Source of the DNA: Rhizobium sp. NXC24
Lineage (GTDB): Bacteria; Pseudomonadota; Alphaproteobacteria; Rhizobiales; Rhizobiaceae
Assembly (NCBI RefSeq): GCF_002944315.1
Contig: NZ_CP024311.1
Location: 3,138,501-3,202,500, forward strand
DNA length: 64,000 bases
Direction of reading: 5' to 3'
The notes beneath the pieces were generated by a model, which saw only the letters and a program-made list of their open reading frames with translations, made no database searches and was not told the DNA's origin. Below, in pieces: positions 17,889 to 26,322 of the stretch. Position numbers and translations under genes: made by a program. Each line of letters begins with the position of its first letter. The first letter of the stretch is position 1.

Positions 17889-17975
17889 ATGATGTCGACT
17901 TCAATTTTGACGGCCATGACGGTATGTGCAGGCATAACCACGATAGCGCTCATGGTGGTGCAGCTTCTTCATTGA
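17889..17975 (+). CDS. Predicted 28-residue membrane peptide
   Basis: A 29-codon frame opens with two ATG codons and encodes a hydrophobic peptide (MMSTSILTAMTVCAGITTIA) ending VVQLLH. A textbook GAGGAG ribosome-binding site lies five bases upstream. It resembles the 24-residue peptide on the other strand at 16621 only in size and single-span character. Function is unknown. Confidence 0.5.
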   Translation: MMSTSILTAMTVCAGITTIALMVVQLLH

Positions 17976-18149
17976 CTTCTAAGACGTTGCGCCGACGTTC
18001 GCGACTTGTCGGCGAATTCTCGCACTCGATTTTCGCGCCATTCCGGATAAAGTCGTCATAGTTTAGGGCGAAGTGGCCTCTTATAGGCGGCGGCTCCATC
18101 TTCGCGTCTCACTGCAGCGATCGGATAGTTCTCGCACATAGGGGACTTG

Positions 18150-18494
18150 ATGCGAGCATGGATTGCAATTTGCGGAGCGACTTTGATCTTGCTGCCGGCT
18201 TATTGCGTGGCGGCAAACACTCCCTGCAGTGGCCAAAAAGGCGGCATTGATCACTGCCAGGGGTCAACTTTCATCTGCAGTGACGGATCTGTCAGCGCGA
18301 GCAAGCAATCGTGCGAGTCTTATATGGGCGGCGCATCCCTTTTCGGATCAGCACCTGAAGAAATGGAACCGACGACTTCAACAGATTGCTCCTGCCGAGG
18401 CGGATCGTATTGCGTCGGCTCCCGTGGCGGCCACTATTGTCTTACCGATGACGGCCGAAAGAGCTATCTTCGCAAATGCGATGGGTTTGCATGA
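18150..18494 (+). CDS. Small secreted Cys-rich protein
   Basis: The 114-residue product has a Sec signal peptide (MRAWIAICGATLILLPAYC, cleaved near VAA-N). The mature part is rich in Cys and Gly and contains segments such as KGGIDHCQGSTFICSDGSVS and CSCRGGSYC. Mature Cys residues probably form disulfide bonds in the periplasm or outside. GGGGA precedes the ATG; an in-frame TTG one codon earlier is possible. I do not know its function. It lies 175 bases after a predicted membrane peptide. Confidence 0.7.
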   Translation: MRAWIAICGATLILLPAYCVAANTPCSGQKGGIDHCQGSTFICSDGSVSASKQSCESYMGGASLFGSAPEEMEPTTSTDCSCRGGSYCVGSRGGHYCLTDDGRKSYLRKCDGFA

Positions 18495-18779
18495 ATCTCT
18501 GAAAAGCTAAGAGCAGAAGATTGCAGAGCATCAAGAACATCTTCAGTCGATGGAAGAGCCAGACATCAGCCATTTTCGCAAAGAGGATAATGGAGCTGGG
18601 AGGTAACCGAGGCGGAGTACCGCCGACATATCGAAACCTATGCCACCCTGATTGCTCAGATTGCTGCGATTTCGGGTATTTGAAGGCAGTGTCCGCAGAC
18701 TAAATTTGCGTAGAAGCCGAGCGTATCAGCCATCTTCCAACGCTGACCGGCCAACCTACTGATTTCATTGGAGAAATTT

Positions 18780-18856
18780 TGGTAGCGGAGGAGGGATTTG
18801 AACCCCCGACACAAGGATTATGATTCCTCTGCTCTGACCTACTGAGCTACTCCGCC
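18780..18856 (-). tRNA. tRNA-Met (CAU)
   Basis: The 77-base cloverleaf is read on the minus strand. The acceptor stem GGCGGAG pairs with CTCCGCT with one G-U, the anticodon stem is GAGGA/TCCTT with loop ATCATAA (anticodon CAU), the T stem is GGGGG/CCCTC around TTCAAAT, and CCA is encoded. The sequence matches the elongator-Met type of alphaproteobacteria, and the G1-U72 pair argues against the initiator. A lysidine-modified Ile(CAU) tRNA is the alternative and cannot be fully excluded from the anticodon alone. Confidence 0.92.
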
Positions 18857-18940
18857 ACTTCAGCGCATAGTCCCCTGGACTATACACAAGGGCCAAACGA
18901 AACCGCCGCTCGAGGAGCGTTGGCTCGTCGGTTGAGCGGC

Positions 18941-18969
18941 TTATAAGGTGCGGTTCGGCTTTGTGTCAA
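18941..18969 (-). promoter_or_regulatory. Promoter of tRNA-Met
   Basis: Read on the minus strand, TTGACA (18969-18964) is followed after 17 bases by TTATAA (18946-18941), a near-consensus sigma-70 promoter. Transcription would start about 75-80 bases before the mature tRNA 5' end. Confidence 0.75.
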
Positions 18970-19021
18970 GCGGATGATTTGGAAAAATCAATGCTTTCCC
19001 CCACGCCCCGCACCGCCGCCT

Positions 19022-20221
19022 TCAGGCCGCGACGGGGCTGGCCAGCAATGCCTTCAGCGAGGCTTCTGCCGTCGGTTCGCGCTCTGAGCGTTCGATGAAG
19101 CCGCCGCCGTAGACGCGGGCGTCATCACCCGGGGCGGAATAGAGAGCGCAGGCCTGGCCCGGAGCGACACCTGCCTCGCCGATCGTCAGGTCGACATAGA
19201 TGCCAGTCGCATCGGCATGCAGCACGGCAGGGGCCGGCGCGCGGGTCGAGCGGACCTTGGCGTAGCAGGCAAAACCCTCGCCGGAAGCCGCCTGCGCCAA
19301 CGGTTCGTCGCCCAGCCAGTTGACGTCACGGAGATAGACGCGGTGCGTTTCCAGCGCCTCCTTCGGGCCGACGATGACGCGGCGCGAGCGGGCGTCGAGA
19401 TAGACGACATAAAGCGGCTCGCCGGTCGCGATGCCGATGCCGCGGCGCTGGCCAATCGTATAGTGCAGGATGCCCTCGTGATGGCCGAGCACGCGGCCGT
19501 CGAGATGGACGATCTCGCCGGCGAGCGCCGCATTCGGCTTCAGCTTGGCGATCACGTCAGAATATTTGCCCTGCGGCACGAAACAGATGTCCTGGCTGTC
19601 GGCCTTCTTGGCAACGACGAGGCCCATTTCCCCGGCAAGCGCCCGCGTCTCCGATTTCGGCATACCGCCGAGCGGAAAGCGCAGATAGTCGATCTGCTCC
19701 TGCGTGGTGGCGAAGAGGAAATAGCTCTGGTCGCGATCTGCATCGGCCGGGCGATAGAGTGCGCGGCGGCCGGGATGATCGGCCGACGGGTTCGGGCGGG
19801 AGCGGATATAGTGGCCGGTCGCCAGCGCATCGGCGCCGAGTTCCTTGGCCGTCGCCAGGAGATCGGCGAATTTGACGGTCTGGTTGCAGGCTACGCAGGG
19901 GATCGGGGTCTCGCCAGCAACATAGCTTTCGGCGAAGGGATTGATCACCGTTTCGCGGAAGCGCTTTTCGTAGTCGAGCACATAATGCGGGATGCCAAGC
20001 GTCTCGCAGACGCGGCGGGCATCATCGATATCCTGGCCCGCACAGCAGGAGCCGGCGCGGTGCACGGCGGCGCCGTGATCGTAGAGCTGCAACGTGATCC
20101 CAAGCACATCATAGCCCTGACGCTTCAGAATGCCGGCGACGACGGAACTATCGACGCCGCCAGACATGGCGACGACAACGCGCGTATCTTCCGGCCTCTT
20201 GTCAAAATCCAGTGTGTTCAC
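19022..20221 (-). CDS. mnmA: tRNA-specific 2-thiouridylase MnmA
   Basis: This 399-residue enzyme makes 2-thiouridine at the wobble position of Lys, Glu and Gln tRNAs, using ATP and a sulfur relay. The PP-loop SGGVDSS lies near the N-terminus. The two catalytic Cys contexts are [11 protein letters not shown] and [11 protein letters not shown]. The C-terminal beta-barrel domain includes [19 protein letters not shown] start at 20221 gives the usual family length. The frame is open 68 codons further up, but that part reads as Arg/Pro-rich non-coding sequence. It is probably a single-gene transcript. Confidence 0.93.
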   Translation of the reverse strand: MNTLDFDKRPEDTRVVVAMSGGVDSSVVAGILKRQGYDVLGITLQLYDHGAAVHRAGSCCAGQDIDDARRVCETLGIPHYVLDYEKRFRETVINPFAESYVAGETPIPCVACNQTVKFADLLATAKELGADALATGHYIRSRPNPSADHPGRRALYRPADADRDQSYFLFATTQEQIDYLRFPLGGMPKSETRALAGEMGLVVAKKADSQDICFVPQGKYSDVIAKLKPNAALAGEIVHLDGRVLGHHEGILHYTIGQRRGIGIATGEPLYVVYLDARSRRVIVGPKEALETHRVYLRDVNWLGDEPLAQAASGEGFACYAKVRSTRAPAPAVLHADATGIYVDLTIGEAGVAPGQACALYSAPGDDARVYGGGFIERSEREPTAEASLKALLASPVAA

Positions 20222-20421
20222 GGTCTTGCCGCCAATCTCAGTCGATCTTCGGTGCTGTCTTCTGTCCACCGGTTGCCATGCAAAAGCGGCGGATTTGTAT
20301 CGTCTGCGGCACGCGGCGGCTTGGCCGCCCGGCCTTGATGGATCAGGGATATAGAAAGGATTGCTGCCCGGCGCAAGGGGCGGCGAATCACCGGCTTCGC
20401 GACAGCGGACGAGGCCGCCAA

Positions 20422-21072
20422 TCAACCCTTGGCTTTTAGCCGCTCGATAAGATAGAGACTGCGGCGAAGAGCCGTCACGGCTGCGCCGACGGCGACGATC
20501 CAGAGCGCGATGGTCAGTATCCAGGAGCCGCCGCTCCAGAGCACTTCGACGACCGAGAGCAGAGCGGCCGCGGTCATCGTTGCCATGCGATGCTGTTTGG
20601 CCATCGGCCCGCCGAAATCGCTGGGATTGCCGGTAGCGCGGCCAAGCTCGCGGACATAGGCGGTGAGAACGGCGAAGGCGGCGGCAGCCCAGCCAAGGCC
20701 GGAAGCGCCAATGCCATAGCCAACGCCAGCGAAGATCAGGATATCGGCGACGCGATCCGGGAATTCATTCCAGAACGGCCCATCCGCCGCGCCCTTGCCG
20801 CCCTCGACGGCGACCATGCCATCCAGCAAATTGCAGAGCAGGCGAAGTTGGCAGAAGAGTGCCGCAAGGATCAGGAATAGGGCGCGCAGCCCGCCACTGC
20901 CCTGCCCCGACAGCCAGAAAGAACCGCCGGCCAGTGCCGCCATGACGATGCTCGCCTGCGATATCTGGTTCGGTGTCACCGACAAATTCGTCATCCGCCG
21001 CGCCAGCCCCTGCGCCCAGCGCGTGTTGCGGCTTGCCAATGGCCGCCTGTCGCCCATTCCCTCGCCCGCCAT
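20422..21072 (-). CDS. CDP-alcohol phosphatidyltransferase family protein with altered motif
   Basis: This is a 216-residue, multi-span inner-membrane protein of the CDP-alcohol phosphatidyltransferase family. The family motif D-x2-DG-x2-AR-x8-G-x3-D-x3-D is recognisable but changed: Asn81 for the first Asp, Asp84-Gly85 kept, Ala88 kept, Val89 for Arg, Gly98 kept, Asn102 for the third Asp, Asp106 kept. Metal binding or substrate may therefore differ. The ATG at 21072 follows the stop of the preceding small gene by four bases, placing it last in a PlsC-CdsA-like operon. The organisation recalls E. coli ynbA/ynbB. The product is unknown. Confidence 0.8.
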   Translation of the reverse strand: MAGEGMGDRRPLASRNTRWAQGLARRMTNLSVTPNQISQASIVMAALAGGSFWLSGQGSGGLRALFLILAALFCQLRLLCNLLDGMVAVEGGKGAADGPFWNEFPDRVADILIFAGVGYGIGASGLGWAAAAFAVLTAYVRELGRATGNPSDFGGPMAKQHRMATMTAAALLSVVEVLWSGGSWILTIALWIVAVGAAVTALRRSLYLIERLKAKG

Positions 21073-21076
21073 GGAC

Positions 21077-21463
21077 CTAACGCCTCCCGCCGGAAATCGA
21101 ATAATTGTAGATCGCCGCATAGCTGGTCGAAACCAGCAGCGGCACCGCGGTGGTCTTCAATATCTCCGGCGTGCCGCTGAGCGCGTGGATCGTCACCAAT
21201 ATGGCCGTTGACCCGAGACAGGCGATCAATGGCGGCGCCCATAGAACAGTGAAGCCACGGAACCGTTTGGACAGGGCTTCCACCACCGATTTCAAAAACA
21301 GCGTCAGGCAGCCGGAAAGAATGCCCTGGACGAGACCGGAGATCACCGGCTGCGGCATTGGATGCAGACGGTTGGCAAAGACGGCCCATCCACCCATGGC
21401 AAGGAAAGCGAAAAGCACGTGCACGATGCTGCTACCGGCCAGCGCCCTCACCCGCGCCGTCAT
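21077..21463 (-). CDS. Small membrane protein of the phospholipid-gene cluster
   Basis: This 128-residue protein has about four hydrophobic helices (for example VHVLFAFLAMGGWAVFA and TTAVPLLVSTSYAAIYNY). Its ATG at 21463 overlaps the TGA of the CdsA-like gene (ATGA), so translation is coupled. The frame continues upstream inside the CdsA gene but reads as a shadow there. I do not recognise the family. Its context between CdsA-like and CDP-alcohol transferase genes suggests a role with lipid intermediates. Confidence 0.65.
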   Translation of the reverse strand: MTARVRALAGSSIVHVLFAFLAMGGWAVFANRLHPMPQPVISGLVQGILSGCLTLFLKSVVEALSKRFRGFTVLWAPPLIACLGSTAILVTIHALSGTPEILKTTAVPLLVSTSYAAIYNYSISGGRR

Positions 21464-22410
21464 GACACCGACCACCAATAGCGCACGAGATGAAAAAAGA
21501 TCGGTGCTGAGAAGACGACGGAATCGAGCCGGTCGATCAGCCCGCCATGGCCTTCGATCAGATGCCCCCAGTCCTTGACGCCGCGATCCCTCTTGATCGC
21601 CGACATCACCAGCCCGCCGAAGAAGCCCATCAGGGTAATCACGAAGGCAAGCAAGCCTGCCTGCAGCGGCGTGAACGGCGTGATCCACCAGAGCGCAGCC
21701 CCGATCAAGGTCGCGCTGACGACACCACCGACAAAGCCTTCGACCGTTTTGGATGGCGATAGTTTCGGCGCGATCTTACGGCGACCGAACAGCTTGCCCC
21801 AGACATATTGCAGGACATCGCTGAGCTGCACGACGATGACGAGGAACGCGATCAAAAGCACATTGCGGCCCTCATAGCCCGGTATGTGCAGGGTCAGCAA
21901 TGCCGGCACATGCGACGCGCAGAAGACGCAGATCATCAGTGCCCATTGCACCTCGGCAATGCGGATCAGGAAGCGCTCGGTATCGCCGCGCAAGACCGCG
22001 ATAATAGGCATGAAGAGAAAGGCATAGACCGGGATGAAGATGGAAAAGATGCCGTATTGCTCGGCCCAGAGCAGATAATATTGCACAGGCAGCGCAACAA
22101 AAAAGGCTGCCGCCAGCGCCCAATGGTCGGCGCGCCTGGTGTTGATCAGCGTGATGAATTCGCGCAGCGCCGCGAAGGAGCAGAAGGCAAAGAGCAGGAT
22201 GACGCCGGCGCGCCCCGCCAGAAAGGCGATGCCGATCAGGATCACCATCGCCCACCAGGCCTTGATGCGGGCATTGAGGTTTTCGATCGCCGCGTTGGAA
22301 CCATCGGGCGACAGGCGCCGCTGCAGCACATAGCCGACGACGGATGCGACGATCAGAACGCCGAGGATACCGAGGATAAGGTGGATGAGATCGGAGCTTG
22401 CTGCGCTCAT
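21460..22410 (-). CDS. Phosphatidate cytidylyltransferase (CdsA)-like protein
   Basis: The 316-residue polytopic membrane protein ends with the CdsA signature region: SPSKTVEGFVGGVVSATLIG, then KRDRGVKDWGHLIEGHGG and LDRLDSVVFSAPIFFH. It should make a CDP-activated diacylglycerol from phosphatidate or a similar lipid and CTP. It differs from the housekeeping CdsA in having a long N-terminal set of helices. It overlaps the PlsC-like gene by ATGA and precedes the CDP-alcohol transferase-like gene, so the cluster could make a distinct lipid head-group. Confidence 0.86.
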   Translation of the reverse strand: MSAASSDLIHLILGILGVLIVASVVGYVLQRRLSPDGSNAAIENLNARIKAWWAMVILIGIAFLAGRAGVILLFAFCSFAALREFITLINTRRADHWALAAAFFVALPVQYYLLWAEQYGIFSIFIPVYAFLFMPIIAVLRGDTERFLIRIAEVQWALMICVFCASHVPALLTLHIPGYEGRNVLLIAFLVIVVQLSDVLQYVWGKLFGRRKIAPKLSPSKTVEGFVGGVVSATLIGAALWWITPFTPLQAGLLAFVITLMGFFGGLVMSAIKRDRGVKDWGHLIEGHGGLIDRLDSVVFSAPIFFHLVRYWWSVS

Positions 22411-23099
22411 TCACCACTCCCCATTTGTTTGGGCGAGAGGGCCAGTAGCGCCGCTTGCGCACGCGCCAGAAAATCCGCCTTCTCTTCGTCTGCGCCGATG
22501 CGCAGCGCCTCGCCAAAGGTCACGGTGCAGATCAACGGAATGGGCACGAACTCGCCCTTGGGCATGACACGATTGAGATTGTTGATCCAGACGGGAACGA
22601 GATCGATATCGGGGCGCATCCTCGCCAGATGAAATAGCCCACTCTTGAAGGGTTGCAGCGGTGCGTCCGTCAGGTTTCGCGTGCCCTCGGGAAACAGGAT
22701 CAGCGAAGAGCCCGCGTCGATAGCGGCAGCCATCTGCTCGATCGGATCTTCCGTCCGCGCCTCGCGGTCCCGTTCGATCAGCACGGCATTGAAGACGTCG
22801 CGGCCAATGAAGCTGTTCAGCTTCGATTTCAGCCAGTAATCGGCGCCGGCGACTGGGCGTGTTCGCCGCCTGAGCCGCGGCGGCAGCACCGCCCAGATGA
22901 GGATGAAATCGCCATGGCTGGAGTGATTGGCGAAATAGACGCAGCGGCCTGTGGGCACGCCACTTTCCGACCAGATCGCCCGCACGGCAGTAATAGCGCG
23001 CGCAAATAGCACGATCGCTACCGCGGCCGGTTTCGCAAGCCAGGCCGTCGCCGGCCTACCCGTGATATTTTCGAAAATATTCCGTTGTGACGCCCCCAT
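22407..23099 (-). CDS. 1-acyl-sn-glycerol-3-phosphate acyltransferase (PlsC)-like protein
   Basis: This 230-residue acyltransferase has the HX4D motif as NHSSHGD and the glycerol-phosphate motif as LFPEGTRN. An N-terminal hydrophobic segment anchors it to the membrane. It acylates lysophosphatidate-type acceptors. An open frame extends to 23195, but that extension would run through the serA terminator hairpin (23176-23206), so the ATG at 23099 is chosen. No strong ribosome-binding site is visible at either. It is first in the four-gene lipid cluster. Confidence 0.82.
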   Translation of the reverse strand: MGASQRNIFENITGRPATAWLAKPAAVAIVLFARAITAVRAIWSESGVPTGRCVYFANHSSHGDFILIWAVLPPRLRRRTRPVAGADYWLKSKLNSFIGRDVFNAVLIERDREARTEDPIEQMAAAIDAGSSLILFPEGTRNLTDAPLQPFKSGLFHLARMRPDIDLVPVWINNLNRVMPKGEFVPIPLICTVTFGEALRIGADEEKADFLARAQAALLALSPKQMGSGE

Positions 23100-23175
23100 G
23101 ACTAAGAGATAGGCGCGTTCCACGGGTGCCGATAGTCTCTTGCGCAAACTTATCCACAACCCGTTTGCAATCATG

Positions 23176-23206
23176 AAAAACCCGGTGCAACTCACGTTGC
23201 GCCGGG
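23176..23206 (-). terminator. Rho-independent terminator of serA
   Basis: Read on the minus strand, CCCGGCGCAAC and GTTGCACCGGG pair with one mismatch around a GTGA loop and are followed by five T. It lies about 30 bases past the serA stop. Confidence 0.88.
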
Positions 23207-23236
23207 CCTTCGTGTCGCTCTTGGGAGGAGCTTGAC

Positions 23237-24832
23237 TTAGTCGACGTTGAACACCAACGGCTTTGCCTGACGGATCGCCTGATGGGCGGCCAGCTTGGCC
23301 AGAACCTCATCGTTGATCGCGCCGTCGACATAAAGCAGCGCGATGGCATCGCCGCCCTGCTTGTCGCGGCCGAGCTGGAAGTTGGCGATGTTGACATTGG
23401 CCGCGCCGAGCGTCGTGCCGATGAAGCCGATCATGCCGGGAACGTCGGTGTTGGCGATATAGATCATGTGGTTGCCTACATCGGCGTCGAGATTGATGCC
23501 CTTGATCTGGATGAAGCGCGGCTTGCCGTCGGAGAAGACGGTGCCGGCGATCGAGCGCGTCATGCTGTCGGTGGTGACGGTCAGCTTGATGTAGCCGTCA
23601 TAGACGCCGGTCTTGTCGCGCTTGACTTCGGCGAGCACGATGCCCTTTTCCTTGATCATGATCGGCGCCGAAACCATGTTGACGTCGGCAACCTGATTGC
23701 GGATGAGGCCGGCCAGCAGCGCACTCGTCAGCGCCTTGGTGTTCATGCCCGCGGTAACGCCGTCATAGAGGATCTCGATTTCCTTGATCGGATCGTCCGT
23801 CACCTGGCCGACGAAAGCGCCGAGAACGTCGGCAAGCTTGATGAACGGCTTTAGGATCGGCGCTTCCTCAGCGGTGATCGAGGGCATGTTGATGGCGTTG
23901 GAAACCGCGCCCTTGACGAGATAATCCGACATCTGCTCGGCGACCTGCAGAGCGACATTCTCCTGCGCTTCGGTGGTCGATGCGCCAAGATGCGGCGTGC
24001 AGACGACGTTCGGCAGGCCGAACAGCGGGCTTTCCTTGGCGGGCTCGACTTCGAAGACGTCGAAGGCGGCACCGGCGACATGGCCAGACTTGATGGCGGC
24101 GGCAAGGGCTGCCTCATCCACCAGACCGCCGCGAGCGCAGTTGATGATACGCACGCCCGGCTTCGTCTTGCCGAGTGCGTCAGCGTCAATGATGTTGCGC
24201 GTCTTGTCGGTGAGCGGCACGTGCAGCGTGATGAAATCGGCGCGAGCGAAGAGTTCGTCGAGCTCGACCTTGACGACGCCCATTTCCTCGGCGCGTTCCT
24301 TGGAAAGGAACGGGTCATAGGCAACGACATGCATCTTCAGGCCGATGGCGCGGGCGATGACGATGGAACCGATATTGCCGGCGCCGATGACGCCGAGCGT
24401 CTTGCCGGTGATTTCGACACCCATGAATTTCGACTTTTCCCACTTGCCGGCCTGGGTCGAGGCATCGGCGGAAGGAAGCTGTCGGGCAACGGCGAACATC
24501 AGCGCGATAGCGTGCTCTGCGGTCGTGATCGAATTGCCGAAGGGCGTGTTCATGACGATGATACCGCGGCGCGAAGCGGCCGGGATATCGACATTGTCGA
24601 CGCCGATGCCGGCGCGGCCGACGACCTTGAGGTTCTTCGCCGCTTCGATGATCTTCTCTGTCACCTTGGTGGCGGAGCGGATGGCGAGGCCATCATAATT
24701 GCCGATGATTTCGAGCAGCTTGTCTTTGTCCTTGCCGAGCTGCGGCTGGAAATCGACTTCGACGCCGCGATCGCGAAAGATCTGGACGGCGGTTTCCGAC
24801 AGTTCGTCGGATACGAGAACGCGGGGTGCCAT
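23237..24832 (-). CDS. serA: D-3-phosphoglycerate dehydrogenase SerA
   Basis: The first enzyme of serine biosynthesis oxidises 3-phosphoglycerate to 3-phosphohydroxypyruvate with NAD+. The 531-residue length marks the long form with an intervening domain. A nucleotide loop GAGNIG lies near residue 150. RGGLVDEAAL and the His region TPHLGASTTEAQ are typical. A C-terminal ACT domain (about 455-531, starting near HMIYIANTDVPGMIGFIGT) should give serine feedback control. It lies about 85 bases downstream of serC on the same strand, with a hairpin between them. Confidence 0.95.
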   Translation of the reverse strand: MAPRVLVSDELSETAVQIFRDRGVEVDFQPQLGKDKDKLLEIIGNYDGLAIRSATKVTEKIIEAAKNLKVVGRAGIGVDNVDIPAASRRGIIVMNTPFGNSITTAEHAIALMFAVARQLPSADASTQAGKWEKSKFMGVEITGKTLGVIGAGNIGSIVIARAIGLKMHVVAYDPFLSKERAEEMGVVKVELDELFARADFITLHVPLTDKTRNIIDADALGKTKPGVRIINCARGGLVDEAALAAAIKSGHVAGAAFDVFEVEPAKESPLFGLPNVVCTPHLGASTTEAQENVALQVAEQMSDYLVKGAVSNAINMPSITAEEAPILKPFIKLADVLGAFVGQVTDDPIKEIEILYDGVTAGMNTKALTSALLAGLIRNQVADVNMVSAPIMIKEKGIVLAEVKRDKTGVYDGYIKLTVTTDSMTRSIAGTVFSDGKPRFIQIKGINLDADVGNHMIYIANTDVPGMIGFIGTTLGAANVNIANFQLGRDKQGGDAIALLYVDGAINDEVLAKLAAHQAIRQAKPLVFNVD

Positions 24833-24877
24833 GGAGGCCTCCTGAAAGGGTCAACTGTGATTGAAATGCGAATGCTG

Positions 24878-24900
24878 GGCTCCGCCTTCCTGGCGGAGCC
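24878..24900. other. Stem-loop between serC and serA
   Basis: A perfect 9-bp inverted repeat, GGCTCCGCC (24878-24886) and GGCGGAGCC (24892-24900), has a 5-base loop. No T-run follows on the minus strand, so it is more likely an RNA processing or stability element, or a partial attenuator, than a full terminator. Confidence 0.55.
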
Positions 24901-24916
24901 TGTGGACGCCATGATC

Positions 24917-26095
24917 TCAGGCAGCAGCCTGGGAGAGCGTCGCCTTCTGCGTTTCGAAAGCCCAGGAGAGCCAGGGCATCAGCTTCTGCATGTCGGCAGC
25001 TTCGATCGTCGCACCCGCCCATATGCGCAGGCCCGAAGGCGCGTCGCGGTAATGGCCGACGTCATAGGCGACGCCTTCCTTTTCGAGCAGCGCGACGAGG
25101 CCCTTGGCAAAATTCGCCTGGCCGTCCTCATCGAGAGCCGTAACGTCCTTGTCGACGATCTTCAGGCAGACGGAGGTGTTGGACTCCGTCTCGGCCTTGA
25201 CGGCGAGATTGGCGATCCAGTCGTTAGCGGCAACGAAGTCATGGATGACCTTGGCGTTGGCATCGGCACGGCCGATCAGCGCCTTGAGACCGCCGAGCTC
25301 CTTGGCCCAGAGGAGAGCGTCGATATAGTCCTCGACGCAAAGCATCGACGGCGTGTTAATCGTCTCGCCGGTGAAGATGCCTTCGATCAGCTTGCCGCCG
25401 CTGGTCATGCGGAAAATTTTCGGCAGCGGCCACGCCGGTACATAGGTCGTCAGGCGCTCGACAGCGCGGGGGCTAAGGATAATGACGCCATGCGCGCCCT
25501 CGCCGCCCAGCACCTTCTGCCAGGAGAAGGTGACGACGTCGAGCTTGGCAAAATCGAGGTTCTGAGCGAAAGCCGCCGAGGTGGCGTCGCAGATCGTCAG
25601 GCCCTTACGATCGGCCGGAATGAAATCGGCATTCGGAACGCGGACACCAGAAGTGGTGCCGTTCCAGGTGAAGACCACGTCGCGGTCGAAATCGACGGCG
25701 GAAAGATCGGGCAGCTCGCCGTAACCGGCCTCAAGCTTGCGGACATCCTTGAGCTTAAGCTGCTTGACGACGTCGGTGACCCAGCCAGCGCCAAAGCTTT
25801 CCCAGGCGAGCATGTCGACACCACGTTCTCCGAGCAGCGACCAGAGCGCCATTTCGACGGCGCCGGTATCGGAAGCCGGAACGATGCCGATGCGGTAGTC
25901 CGCGGGCACTTCCAGAATGTCACGGGTAAGATCGATGGCCTGCTTTAGCTTGGCCTTGCCGACTTTCGCGCGGTGCGAACGGCCAAGAGCCGCGTCGGAA
26001 AGAGCATCGAGCGTCCAACCAGGGCGCTTCGAGCAGGGGCCAGAAGAGAAATGGGTATTGTTCGGACGGATGTCCGGCTTGGCGAGCTTAGTCAT
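24917..26095 (-). CDS. serC: Phosphoserine aminotransferase SerC
   Basis: This 392-residue PLP-dependent aminotransferase converts 3-phosphohydroxypyruvate and glutamate into phosphoserine and 2-oxoglutarate. The PLP lysine is in [14 protein letters not shown] (about residue 198). The N-terminus [22 protein letters not shown] is characteristic of the alphaproteobacterial SerC branch. It is the first gene of a serC-serA unit, giving two consecutive steps of serine synthesis. Confidence 0.95.
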   Translation of the reverse strand: MTKLAKPDIRPNNTHFSSGPCSKRPGWTLDALSDAALGRSHRAKVGKAKLKQAIDLTRDILEVPADYRIGIVPASDTGAVEMALWSLLGERGVDMLAWESFGAGWVTDVVKQLKLKDVRKLEAGYGELPDLSAVDFDRDVVFTWNGTTSGVRVPNADFIPADRKGLTICDATSAAFAQNLDFAKLDVVTFSWQKVLGGEGAHGVIILSPRAVERLTTYVPAWPLPKIFRMTSGGKLIEGIFTGETINTPSMLCVEDYIDALLWAKELGGLKALIGRADANAKVIHDFVAANDWIANLAVKAETESNTSVCLKIVDKDVTALDEDGQANFAKGLVALLEKEGVAYDVGHYRDAPSGLRIWAGATIEAADMQKLMPWLSWAFETQKATLSQAAA

Positions 26096-26322
26096 GATGC
26101 TATCCTCTCAGATAGAAAGCTCCTCGTTGGGGAGGAGTGTCCCGCCGTCGGATATATTGGAAGCGGCCTGCCGGTGCAATAGGTAAATTGGGCGGATGGA
26201 CAATGCTTCACGCATTCGTGCAGCAATGATGCCGATGGGATAAGCTTCGCACAGCAAAATCACGCTAGGTTAGTCACAGAAAAGCTGGCTTCTTTGCGGA
26301 GACACACCCATATGTATCGGCG

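Noticed and set aside
18780..18856. tRNA-Met as a proven island attachment site
   Set aside because: No integrase and no direct repeat of its 3' end were seen in the window, so only a weak suggestion is given.
23990..25948. Long plus-strand open frame of 652 codons across serA and serC
   Set aside because: It lies opposite two well-supported genes and reads as a shadow of GC-rich codon third positions; no family similarity.
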